A stretch of 64,000 nt of DNA, taken from the NCBI RefSeq assembly GCF_003019815.1, contig NZ_CP027773.1, positions 817,001 to 881,000 of the forward strand. The letters run 5' to 3'. The translations under genes were made by a program, and so were the position numbers. Shown here one piece after another: positions 24,698 to 32,227 of the stretch (the stretch's first letter is position 1; the number at the start of each line of letters is the position of its first letter). This DNA is from Variovorax sp. PMC12. GTDB lineage: Bacteria; Pseudomonadota; Gammaproteobacteria; Burkholderiales; Burkholderiaceae_C. The notes beneath the pieces are model-generated. The model saw nothing but the letters and a program-made list of their open reading frames with translations, made no database searches and had not been told where the DNA came from.

Positions 24698-25384
24698 CTA
24701 GGGAAGCCAGCCGAGGGTGCGGGCCTCGAACACCGCTTCCGATTTGTTGTGCACATCCAGCTTGCCGTAGATATTGCGGATATGGGTTTGGACCGTCGAT
24801 GCGGAGACTCCCATCTGCGTGCCGACTTCGACATAGGTGAAACCACGAGAGACGAGGTCGAGCACCTCGAACTCGCGCGGCGACAGGCGCTCGGGACGGA
24901 TGCTGCCGCCGAAAGGCGACGGTGTTGCCGGCTTGGCCGGCGCCGCGATGCCGGCGCGAGCCTGCCAGCGGCGCAGCAGCTGGCGCGCGATCACCGGAGA
25001 CATGGGAGAGCCGCCGGCGCGCAGGTGGCGGATGTGGGTGGCCAGCTCCGTCTCGGTGCCGTCCTTCAGCAGATAGCCGCTGGCGCCGGCCTCGAAGGCC
25101 TGCACCATGTTGGCCTCGTCGCCGAAGATCGACAACACCATCACCGCGCAGGCCGGCTGCATGGTGCGGCACTGGCTGATCACCTGCAGCCCGGGGTGGT
25201 CTGGCAGGCCGAGGTCCACCAGCAGCACGTCGATGGGGTTGTCGTTCAGCCACGCCAGGATGTCGGCGGCATTGGACGCGCTGAAGGCAAGGCTCAGCGA
25301 CGGGTCCGCGTCGACGACACGCGCGATGCGATCGCGCATGCCGGTGTCGTCCTCGACCAGGGCAACCTGCGTTGCCTGCGTCAT
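24698..25384 (-). CDS. NarL/FixJ-family response regulator
   Basis: A 228-residue regulator. The receiver domain has the acidic pair E11, D12, phosphoacceptor Asp57 (VLLVDLGLPDHPG) and Lys in GYLLKDGTE. The C-terminal LuxR-type helix-turn-helix is LSPREFEVLDLVSRGFTYVE to STVQTHIRNIYGKLDVHNKS. Its ATGA start overlaps the stop of the phosphatase gene by 4 bases, and the kinase follows within 20 bases, so the three genes are one operon. Targets are unknown. Confidence 0.92.
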   Translation of the reverse strand: MTQATQVALVEDDTGMRDRIARVVDADPSLSLAFSASNAADILAWLNDNPIDVLLVDLGLPDHPGLQVISQCRTMQPACAVMVLSIFGDEANMVQAFEAGASGYLLKDGTETELATHIRHLRAGGSPMSPVIARQLLRRWQARAGIAAPAKPATPSPFGGSIRPERLSPREFEVLDLVSRGFTYVEVGTQMGVSASTVQTHIRNIYGKLDVHNKSEAVFEARTLGWLP

Positions 25385-26358
25385 GCGCCGGCCTGCTGCG
25401 TCACCCAGCGCCAGGTCTTGCGGTCGATGGTTTGCGGCAGGGTGGCAGGGTCCTTCTGGAAGACCTGCACGGTGATGCGCTCGGCATCGATGTCCAGCAG
25501 GCCCCAGTTGCATTGCAGCGCGCCCAGCGTGACCAGCGTGCATATCGCCGCGCCGGACGCGGTGGCCTCGAACAGCAGCCGTCCGCGCTCGGTCGAGTAC
25601 TGGGTGATCTTGTTGTGGTGCACGTCGCCGCTCAGCATGAGGATGCGGTATTTGTCGGCCAGCGCCAGCAGTCTTTCGTGTTCCTTGGCACAGCCGAGCC
25701 AGGTTTCGCCGCTGTTGGCCTCGAACACCACCCCCGAGGCCAGCAGGTGAACCGTGTCGGACGATGCGCTCGCGCAGGCGGCCTCGAAGTCGTCGAGCTG
25801 CTTGCTGCCCATCAGCGCCTTGCGGCCACGCGTGGACTTGAAGCTGCGGCCGTCGGTGAGGTGGAGCAGCACGTCATGGGCAAGAGGCACGTTGCTGTAG
25901 CCGGGCGGCGGCACGTCGGCGGCCCACGGCGGCGGCACCTGGGGAAAGCTGCCGGGCGCGAACCGGGCGGCCAGTGCCTTCCGGTAGCGCGCGAACACGG
26001 CGCGCGTCGGCGGCAGCAAGTGGCTGTACTGCGGCTGTCCCTCGATCTGCGCGCCGCATGAGCCGTTCCAGAGAAAGTCGTGGTCGTCCCAGATGGCGTG
26101 CGTGCGCAGCGTGGGGGTCTTCACGAGCGCGGAGAAAGTGGGGTGGCTGACCTGCTTGTAGAGGCGCTCATGCGCATGCAGGGCGAAGGTGTTGGCGTCC
26201 ATGGCCTGGATCGCGGCGGTGCTCTGCCCGTCGGCGTCGTAGTAGGCCGAATCGCCCAGGAGCACCAGTTCGTCGCATTGAGCCTGTGCAATCTGCTCCC
26301 ACACCGGTTGGTCGGGGAAGCTGTACGCGCTCATGCAGGACGTGAAGGCGATGCGCAT
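25381..26358 (-). CDS. PhoD-like phosphatase (alkaline phosphatase D family)
   Basis: Putative phosphodiesterase or phosphomonoesterase with a calcineurin-like PhoD core. The 325 residues carry the metal-binding features of the family: LVLLGDSAYYDADG, AIWDDHDFLWNGSC, and MLSGDVHHNKI. There is no signal peptide (the N-terminus is MRIAFTSCMSAYSF), unlike secreted PhoD enzymes, so it may act in the cytoplasm. It heads an operon with a two-component system and is coupled to it by a 4-base overlap. The substrate is not evident. Confidence 0.85.
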   Translation of the reverse strand: MRIAFTSCMSAYSFPDQPVWEQIAQAQCDELVLLGDSAYYDADGQSTAAIQAMDANTFALHAHERLYKQVSHPTFSALVKTPTLRTHAIWDDHDFLWNGSCGAQIEGQPQYSHLLPPTRAVFARYRKALAARFAPGSFPQVPPPWAADVPPPGYSNVPLAHDVLLHLTDGRSFKSTRGRKALMGSKQLDDFEAACASASSDTVHLLASGVVFEANSGETWLGCAKEHERLLALADKYRILMLSGDVHHNKITQYSTERGRLLFEATASGAAICTLVTLGALQCNWGLLDIDAERITVQVFQKDPATLPQTIDRKTWRWVTQQAGA

Positions 26359-26514
26359 GGTGAAGAGAAACCCTCGGAGTCTGTTTTTGAATCAGGCCGA
26401 GGGTAGGGGGCGGGGGGGCCCCTGCACATCCTATATACGAGGGAGGCGCGGCGCGGCTTTTGCCGGCTGGCTGCATGGAGCCTCGATGCGCGCGCGCCTG
26501 ACCCGTAACTTGCG

Positions 26515-27414
26515 TTACTTGCTGCGGCGTCGGGTGGGTGCGGGCTTCTCGGCCGGCACGTAAGTCTGCGACGGCGCGGCGCCGCCATCCACGCCCAGGC
26601 GGCCACCGCCGCCGAGGCCCTGGCCGCGCACCGTCTGCGCCTTGTAGTTGCGCAGCGAGCGGACCATCTGGTTGAAGGCGTCCATGAAGGCCGCGGCAAT
26701 CACCTTGCCTTGAGGCGTGCGCGTGTAGCCGCCGATGCCGCCGGCGGCGGAAAGGCCGCTCAGGTTGCCGAAGCCGCCGAAGTCGGTCTTGGAGGCGCTG
26801 CCCTCCGAGGCCGCGACCTGCACGCCGGAGCGGTTGTCGATGAGCGTCAGCAGCGCGCTGGCTTCCTTGGTCTGCATGCTTGCGCCGAGCTGCGCAATGG
26901 CGCGGCCACGGCCGCCGCCCACCAGGCCGCCAAGCGCGCCGCCCAGGCCGCCCGCGTCGCTGTTGCTGAAGACGATCTCGGGCGACAGGCCGTAGTCCGA
27001 CGCCACCATCTGGCCGCGGCCGAAGTTGCTGCCGCCGCGCATTTCGCCCGACTGCTGCAGCGCGCGTTCACGCGTCATGGCGTTCATGCCGGCCGCGCCG
27101 CGCTCGACAACGATGAAGCAGTTCGATTGCTGCACCAGCAGGCGCAGCAGGTTGGCGGTGGGCGGCAGCTTGTATTCGCCGGTGAGGATGGTGTACCAGC
27201 CTGCGCTCTGGTTCTCGATCAGCGAGACGGTGCCCAGCGGGGAGTCGCAGCGCTCGAGCTGGCTGCTTTCGCCGGAGGTCGCGCCGCCGGCGGCGCTGCC
27301 GGTGGCCACGGTCTTGGCCGACTGGCTGCCCATTTGCATGTCCATGGTCTGGCAACCAGAAAGGGCCAGCAGGCCCGCGAGTGCGCTTGCGAGAGTAAGT
27401 TTGGAAAAAGCCAT
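26515..27414 (-). CDS. CsgG/HfaB-family outer-membrane lipoprotein
   Basis: A 299-residue exported lipoprotein: signal peptide with lipobox LALSGC (Cys about residue 21). The core has CsgG-like features: NLLRLLVQQSNCFIVVERG, SDYGLSPEIVFS, LTLIDNRSGVQVAASEGSASKTDFG and a C-terminal helix VIAAAFMDAFNQMVRSLRNY. CsgG forms a secretion pore for curli; here no curli genes are adjacent and the middle carries a Gly-rich loop (residues 175-195), so a pore role is uncertain. The C-terminal tail is basic (PTRRRSK). It is transcribed alone, with about 190 bases upstream. Confidence 0.75.
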   Translation of the reverse strand: MAFSKLTLASALAGLLALSGCQTMDMQMGSQSAKTVATGSAAGGATSGESSQLERCDSPLGTVSLIENQSAGWYTILTGEYKLPPTANLLRLLVQQSNCFIVVERGAAGMNAMTRERALQQSGEMRGGSNFGRGQMVASDYGLSPEIVFSNSDAGGLGGALGGLVGGGRGRAIAQLGASMQTKEASALLTLIDNRSGVQVAASEGSASKTDFGGFGNLSGLSAAGGIGGYTRTPQGKVIAAAFMDAFNQMVRSLRNYKAQTVRGQGLGGGGRLGVDGGAAPSQTYVPAEKPAPTRRRSK

Positions 27415-27603
27415 GTCCGGATCTGTCAAGTGAAAACAAAGCGGCGCGCCCGGGGAGGCGCCACCTGTCTCGATCGGAGATGGGGACCGCATGGCCTGTT
27501 GTGACCTCCCTGCTCGTCGCGCCAGCGACCGCGCGACGATACGGTCCGACCGGCCGGCACACCAGTGCCGAAAGTCATGTTTTGACCAAATGGTCTGCCT
27601 GGG

Positions 27604-28005
27604 TCAGGCCAAGTAGTTGCCGCTGGCTTCGGGCTGGAACAGCACCGACACCACGCGCGCTTCGCCTTCCGCGCCGTTGGGCATGCGCCAGCGCGCGAGT
27701 GCGCCGGTCCGCTGGCCGAGCAGCCCGATGCCGACGGGCGACAGCACCGACACGCAGCCCTTGCCTGGCTGGGCGTCGGCGGGGTAGCAGAGGGTGATCT
27801 TCTGCGTCTGGCGGGTTGCGGGGTCTTCGATCTCCACCTTGGAGTTCATCGTGACGATGTCCGCGGGTACGTCGCGGGAGGGCAGGATGTCGGCCACGTC
27901 CAGCAGGTCGGACAGCGCCGGCGGAATGGCGCCGCCAGCCAGTTTGCCGAGGCGGACGAAATCGAGTTCGGTGAGCGTGCGCTCTCCGTGAATGGTTGCA
28001 GGCAT
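27604..28005 (-). CDS. rnk: Nucleoside diphosphate kinase regulator, GreA/GreB family
   Basis: A 133-residue Rnk-type protein: a short N-terminal region (TLTELDFVRLGKLA) and the C-terminal FKBP-like Gre domain (SKVEIEDPATRQTQKITLCYPADA to SVLSPVGIGLLGQRTG). The long Gre coiled coil is missing, as in Rnk, which binds RNA polymerase without transcript cleavage activity. An inverted repeat GACCA-AA-TGGTC lies just beyond its stop (27584-27595), on the upstream side of the CsgG-like gene. Confidence 0.88.
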   Translation of the reverse strand: MPATIHGERTLTELDFVRLGKLAGGAIPPALSDLLDVADILPSRDVPADIVTMNSKVEIEDPATRQTQKITLCYPADAQPGKGCVSVLSPVGIGLLGQRTGALARWRMPNGAEGEARVVSVLFQPEASGNYLA

Positions 28006-28360
28006 GAAGCACTCCAGTTGAATGCGAAACCGCCCATTGCCGTGGAAGAGCAGGCGAAGTCGCTACCGCGCGGTGTGGTGCCCGGCGGTCAAGGGTTCGC
28101 GCATCAAGAAAGAAGGTAGCGGACCGCCGGGCTCAGGAAAGTGCGGAGGTGCGTCGCAAGACCGTCGTCATCGCCGCAACGACGACACCTGCGCCACGGC
28201 CGGCCGCTGCCTGGAGCAGGGCTGCGCGGGCAGTGCGGTTGCGGGACGTGGACGAGGGGGCCATCGGTCGAGTGTAGGTGCGAGGGGTGGACGCCATCAA
28301 GCGAATGGCCTCACGTGTCTTGCCGATAAGGCCTGGGGCACGGCTATGCACAATCGCGCG
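28006..28360. other. 355-base gap between rnk and ynfA
   Basis: No certain gene. On the minus strand 28133-28297 could encode a 54-residue Ser/Thr/Arg-rich peptide with one weak hydrophobic stretch, without a convincing ribosome-binding site. The region must hold the divergent promoters of rnk and ynfA, but no clear -35/-10 pair stands out. Confidence 0.4.
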
Positions 28361-28678
28361 ATGCGCACTTTTCTTCTGTTCGTCGCGACGGCTCTCGCGG
28401 AGATCATCGGCTGCTACCTGCCTTACCTGTGGCTCAAGCAGGACCGCTCCGCGTGGCTGCTGGTGCCCGCGGCGATCAGTCTCGCGGCCTTCGCATGGCT
28501 GCTCACCTTGCATGAAACAGCGGCGGGCCGCGTGTATGCCGCCTACGGTGGCGTCTACATCGGCGTGGCCATCGCGTGGCTGTGGGCGGTCGACGGCATC
28601 CGCCCCAGCGCGTGGGATATCGCCGGTGTCGCGGTGTGTCTTGCGGGCATGGGGCTCATCGCTTTCCAGCCGAGGTAG
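28361..28678 (+). CDS. YnfA-family (UPF0060) small inner-membrane protein
   Basis: A 105-residue protein with four transmembrane helices that aligns end to end with E. coli YnfA: TFLLFVATALAEIIGCYLPYLWLK at the N-terminus, and GRVYAAYGGVYIGVAIAWLW in the third helix. The family is in the drug/metabolite transporter superfamily; small-multidrug-type efflux has been proposed for some members. ATG at 28361 matches the YnfA N-terminus; an in-frame ATG at 28346 would add five residues. Confidence 0.88.
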   Translation: MRTFLLFVATALAEIIGCYLPYLWLKQDRSAWLLVPAAISLAAFAWLLTLHETAAGRVYAAYGGVYIGVAIAWLWAVDGIRPSAWDIAGVAVCLAGMGLIAFQPR

Positions 28679-28684
28679 GCCGCC

Positions 28685-29548
28685 TCACGACGAGTCGGCG
28701 CGGCGAATCGGAATCAGCAGATCGGTGCGCAACTCGGCTTGCCGCACCGTTCGCGGCGAATTCAGGTAGTGCTCCAGCGTGGGCCGGTCGTCGGGTTCGT
28801 AGCCGCTGCCCGGCAGCCATCGCGCATAGAGCGATTGCACGGCGGCATTGATGCGCGCATAGGGGCCGGCCAGGCGATGCACGGCATAGCAGCCGCCCGG
28901 GATGTCGAGCAACTCGACGCCCGAGCCATCCTCCGGCCACGGGTCAGGCGAAGCGAACGCTGCGTAGTACCGGAAGCCGCTGGTGTCCTCGGGCGCGCTG
29001 AAGGACGCGCCCCAGTGCTCCGACAGCACCCGCGTTCCCGCATGGAGGCGCAGCCGCCGATGGGTGTGGGGAATGGTCGCGAACGAGCCCTGGTGCCGCA
29101 GCGCATGCAGCCGCTGCGCGGAGCGCTCGACGATCCGCACGGCGGGTGGCGCGCCGCCGTCGTTGCCGGCCTGCGGTATCGCATCGACATCGAGCACCGC
29201 GCGCGCCATCTGCCGCTGGAACTCGCGCGGCGACTGGCCGGTGAACTGCCCGAAGGCGCGCGTGAAGGCCTGCGGGCTCTCGTAGCCCACCGCCAGCGCA
29301 ACCTGCGTGATGCTCTGGCCGCCGGCTTCGAGCAGTTGCGTCGCGAGCGCGAGCCGCACACGGCGGACCGTGGCGGCCACGGTCTCGCCAGCCACGCTGG
29401 CGTAGACGCGATGGAAATGAAAGGGTGAGAAGTGCGCGAGCCGCGCGAGGTCTTCGAGCCGGTGATCGGCCATCGGGTCGGCAACGATGGCCGCGACCGC
29501 GCGTGCCACGCGGGCCCGGTAGTCCTGCTCTGTTCGACGGCTTTCCAT
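28685..29548 (-). CDS. AraC-family regulator with GyrI-like effector domain
   Basis: A 287-residue regulator of the Rob/SoxS/TetD-like branch. The N-terminal AraC domain has two helix-turn-helix units (LEDLARLAHFSPFHFHRVY and ITQVALAVGYESPQAFTRAF). The C-terminal 155 residues form a GyrI/SOUL-like small-molecule-binding domain (RIVERSAQRLHALRHQGSF; IPGGCYAVHRLAGPYARI). Such fusions often sense drugs or hydrophobic ligands. It converges on ynfA, 6 bases apart; a functional link is possible if YnfA is an efflux protein, but this is speculation. Confidence 0.87.
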   Translation of the reverse strand: MESRRTEQDYRARVARAVAAIVADPMADHRLEDLARLAHFSPFHFHRVYASVAGETVAATVRRVRLALATQLLEAGGQSITQVALAVGYESPQAFTRAFGQFTGQSPREFQRQMARAVLDVDAIPQAGNDGGAPPAVRIVERSAQRLHALRHQGSFATIPHTHRRLRLHAGTRVLSEHWGASFSAPEDTSGFRYYAAFASPDPWPEDGSGVELLDIPGGCYAVHRLAGPYARINAAVQSLYARWLPGSGYEPDDRPTLEHYLNSPRTVRQAELRTDLLIPIRRADSS

Positions 29549-29621
29549 GCGCGTCAGTGTGCGCGCTTTGCGGGCAGGGTACTTAGCGGACTTTGCTGAA
29601 ATCGCGAGCCCGCACGCCGCC

Positions 29622-29659
29622 AAAGAAAAAGCCCGCTGTTCGTGAAAACAGCGGGCTTC
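29622..29659 (-). terminator. Intrinsic terminator downstream of the promoter-distal tRNA-Asn
   Basis: On the minus strand AAGCCCGCTGTT pairs with AACAGCGGGCTT over a short loop, followed by TTTCTTT. It lies 23 bases beyond the 3' end of the tRNA at 29682-29757. Confidence 0.85.
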
Positions 29660-29681
29660 TCAGAGGCCTTGCGGCTTGATT

Positions 29682-29757
29682 TGGCTCCTCGACCTGGGCT
29701 CGAACCAGGGACCTACGGATTAACAGTCCGGCGCTCTACCGACTGAGCTATCGAGGA
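29682..29757 (-). tRNA. tRNA-Asn (GUU), copy with CGG in the D loop
   Basis: A 76-nt tRNA with CCA encoded. Acceptor TCCTCGA pairs with TCGAGGA, the anticodon loop is CTGTTAA with anticodon GUU, and the T arm is CCTGG-TTCGAGC-CCAGG. It differs from the second copy by a single base in the D loop (CAGTCGGTAG against CAGTTGGTAG). Confidence 0.97.
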
Positions 29758-29821
29758 ACAAGCCTTAAATTATATGCAATGGATTTGCCGATTTTGAGTG
29801 TGACAGCCTGATTTTTTTATC

Positions 29822-29835
29822 GTCGATGCATCGAC
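29822..29835. repeat. Perfect 14-bp palindrome between the two tRNA genes
   Basis: GTCGATGCATCGAC lies in the AT-rich spacer between the two tRNA-Asn genes, upstream of the promoter region of the copy at 29682-29757. It could be a protein site or a cruciform-prone remnant; the function is unknown. Confidence 0.4.
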
Positions 29836-29851
29836 GCAAACAAGGCCCGAA

Positions 29852-29887
29852 TGAAAATGCCCCGCTACTTTATGAGTAGCAGGGCAT
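29852..29887 (-). terminator. Intrinsic terminator downstream of the promoter-proximal tRNA-Asn
   Basis: On the minus strand ATGCCCTGCTACT pairs (one mismatch) with AGTAGCGGGGCAT, followed by TTTTC. Its position mirrors the terminator after the other tRNA, so each tRNA seems to be its own transcription unit. Confidence 0.75.
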
Positions 29888-29909
29888 CTATTTGCCTTGC
29901 GGCTTGTTT

Positions 29910-29985
29910 TGGCTCCTCGACCTGGGCTCGAACCAGGGACCTACGGATTAACAGTCCGGCGCTCTACCAACTGAGCTATCGAGGA
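29910..29985 (-). tRNA. tRNA-Asn (GUU), copy with TGG in the D loop
   Basis: A 76-nt tRNA with CCA encoded and anticodon GUU, almost identical to the copy 228 bases away. Flanks are similar too: both are preceded on the minus strand by a TAAGGCTTGTTCC-like leader and followed by an AAATCAAGCCGCAAGGC-like trailer, showing a tandem duplication larger than the tRNA itself. Confidence 0.97.
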
Positions 29986-30068
29986 ACAAGCCTTAGATTA
30001 TAGCGTGATTTTTTGCGCCTTCTCAACCGGGCGCATCTGCATCGACAAATTTGTGAGGCTCACCACAT

Positions 30069-32222
30069 TCACAACGCGAGGCTCACACCCAGTCGCAGCG
30101 TGCGCGGCGCCCCGGGAAAGAGATACACGTGGCTGAACTGGAACGGCGACTCCTTCCAGTAGCGCCGGTCGAACAGGTTGTCGACCGCAAGCGTCCAGCT
30201 CGTGTTCACGCCGCGCAGCCTGGTGTCGTAGCGCAGCACTGCATCGACGCGCGTCCACGAGGGCAGGGTGATCGACCCATCCGGCAGCACGTTGCGCCGG
30301 CCTTCGTACGAGAGCTGGCCAGCGATCTCCAGCCCCGGCACCGACGCGACGCGGTAGGCGGCCTGTGCCCGCAGCACTTCCTTGGGCACGTTCGTCGGCG
30401 ACTGTCCGTTGAGCGCCGGGTTCTCGGTGCTGCCGCGCCGCTTGGCGTCGATCACCGCGATGCTGCCGCCGAGGCGCCACGGCCCCTGGTTCCATTGCGC
30501 GCCGGCCTCCAGCCCGCGATGCACGGCGCGTCCGTCGTTGCGCACTTCGCAGTAGCCGCTGCACAGGTCGAGGTTGGTCATCGGCCGCGAGATGTCGAAC
30601 CAAGCGACTTGCCAGTTGAACGCATCGTTGCCGCCCTTCAGGCCCAGTTCCCACTGGCGCGAGGTCAGCGCGGGCAGGGCCTGCCCAGCGTTGGCGTACT
30701 GGGAGATCCTGTTCGGCACGACCTGCGATTCCACGCCCTTGCCCCAGCTCGCATAAGCCAGCAAGCCCGGTTGAATGGCATAGCTCGCGGCGATCCACGG
30801 CGTGGTCACGTCCTGCTTGTAGCCGGTCGGGTTCGATCCGTCGTTGCCGATGCTGCTGCGGTCGAGCCGCGTGTGGCGCACGCCGAGCCAGGTGGTGAAG
30901 CGGTCGTTCCAGCGGATGGCGTCCTGCACCGACAGTTCGGTCGAGCGTTCGTCGCGGTTGGTCTGCGGCGTGGTGGCATCGGGGTTGGCCGGCACCATGG
31001 CCGTGCCCCAGATGTTGCCGGTGCCCGCGTAGTTGTAGGCCTGATCCTGGAAGCGGTTGCGCACGCGGCTTTGCAGCAGGCCGAAACCCAGCTCGTGCTT
31101 CACGCTGCCCGTCGCCACGTTGCCCTTGAGGTTCAGGCTGCCCGCGGTCTGCGTGCGGCGCTCGTTGTCGCTGCGGAAGTCGTAGACGTCGAATGTGCCG
31201 TCGGAACAGTAGCGGTCGTAGTTGCCCTCGGCGCCGCAGCCGAAGGCGTAGGCCAGGCGGTCGTCGCTCTTCAAGCGCTGCTGGCCGATCTGCGCGCTCC
31301 AGCGCCAGTCGGAGTTGATTGCCTGGCTGAAGCGCACCGTGCCTGTCAGCGCCTTGAACACCGAGGGCTGCGACCACGGCTGGTTGTTGAGGTTGATGCG
31401 CGGATCGACCGGCCTGGGCAGCACGCTTCCCAGCAGGCTGTAGCCGGCCTGGCTCGGCTGCGTCTTGCGGCTTTGCTCGATCTCGAATTCCAGCACCGAG
31501 TCGCGCGTGATACGCCAGTCGGCCGCCAGCGAGAACAGGTTGCGGTTGCCGTCGAGGTCGTGCGTGATCGGCTTGAGGTTCTCGCTCGCCACGTTGATGC
31601 GGTAGCCGAACTCGCGGTTCTCGCCGAAGCGCCCGCCAAGGTCGACGGCGCCCAGCAGGCTGCCGCGGCTGTTGGTCTCGATGCGCACCGTGCGCAGGTC
31701 CTGCTCGGTCGGCCGCTTGACGACGTAGTTGACCAGGCCCCCCGGCGCGCTGGTGCCGGCCTGGATGCCGCTGGTGCCGCGCAAGATTTCCACGCGTTCC
31801 TTGTTGTCCAGCGGAATCGAGGTCTCGGCGCTGATCGGCAGGCCTTCGCGCCGGTAGTTGAAGCGGTTGTCGAGCACGAAGCCGCGCACCGTGAGGTAGT
31901 CCCAGTAGCCGGCGGAGTTGTAGGCGTCGGTGACGGAGGCGTCGAACTGGGTGAGGTCCGCGAGCCGCCGGGCGCCGCTGGCGCGCAGTTGCTGGCTGTC
32001 GATCACCGTGGCCGAGAGCGGCAGCTCGCGCAGCGGCACATCGCCGAAGCCGCTGATGTCGGCTTGCGGCGCGGCACTGCTGTCGTTGACGGTGACTTCA
32101 CGCAATGCCGCCTGCTGCGCCTGCGCGCCGCAAGCGGCGGTGAAGAGAACGACCGCCAGCGCGCGCGACACGGGTGAGAGCGGCCAGGCGGAAGAAAAAA
32201 AAGAGGGCTTGGGTTGGTTCAT
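30069..32222 (-). CDS. TonB-dependent outer-membrane receptor, siderophore-receptor type, in a thiamine operon
   Basis: A 717-residue outer-membrane transporter: signal peptide (ending AQAQQ), a short N-terminal TonB-box/plug region (DVPLRELPLSATVIDSQQLR; VEILRGTSGIQAGTSAPGGL), a 22-strand barrel and the terminal aromatic-rich strand PRTLRLGVSLAL. Sequence features are those of FhuE/FpvA-like ferric siderophore receptors without the extra signalling domain. However, its ATG lies only 5 bases after the thiE stop, so it is co-translated with the thi genes, and I see no Fur-like site. It may import thiamine or a precursor, or a metal chelate; the context favours thiamine. Confidence 0.85.
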   Translation of the reverse strand: MNQPKPSFFSSAWPLSPVSRALAVVLFTAACGAQAQQAALREVTVNDSSAAPQADISGFGDVPLRELPLSATVIDSQQLRASGARRLADLTQFDASVTDAYNSAGYWDYLTVRGFVLDNRFNYRREGLPISAETSIPLDNKERVEILRGTSGIQAGTSAPGGLVNYVVKRPTEQDLRTVRIETNSRGSLLGAVDLGGRFGENREFGYRINVASENLKPITHDLDGNRNLFSLAADWRITRDSVLEFEIEQSRKTQPSQAGYSLLGSVLPRPVDPRINLNNQPWSQPSVFKALTGTVRFSQAINSDWRWSAQIGQQRLKSDDRLAYAFGCGAEGNYDRYCSDGTFDVYDFRSDNERRTQTAGSLNLKGNVATGSVKHELGFGLLQSRVRNRFQDQAYNYAGTGNIWGTAMVPANPDATTPQTNRDERSTELSVQDAIRWNDRFTTWLGVRHTRLDRSSIGNDGSNPTGYKQDVTTPWIAASYAIQPGLLAYASWGKGVESQVVPNRISQYANAGQALPALTSRQWELGLKGGNDAFNWQVAWFDISRPMTNLDLCSGYCEVRNDGRAVHRGLEAGAQWNQGPWRLGGSIAVIDAKRRGSTENPALNGQSPTNVPKEVLRAQAAYRVASVPGLEIAGQLSYEGRRNVLPDGSITLPSWTRVDAVLRYDTRLRGVNTSWTLAVDNLFDRRYWKESPFQFSHVYLFPGAPRTLRLGVSLAL

Positions 32223-32227
32223 TGTGT

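Noticed and set aside
23047..24840. A 597-codon plus-strand frame opposite the sensor kinase
   Set aside because: Composition rich in Arg, Gln and His with no hydrophobic pattern; the minus strand has complete kinase motifs.
28133..28297. A 54-codon minus-strand frame in the rnk-ynfA gap
   Set aside because: No ribosome-binding site and low-complexity composition; kept only as a remark in the gap entry.
30129..32177. A 682-codon plus-strand frame opposite the TonB receptor
   Set aside because: Shadow frame of a high-GC gene; the receptor on the minus strand has plug and barrel signatures.
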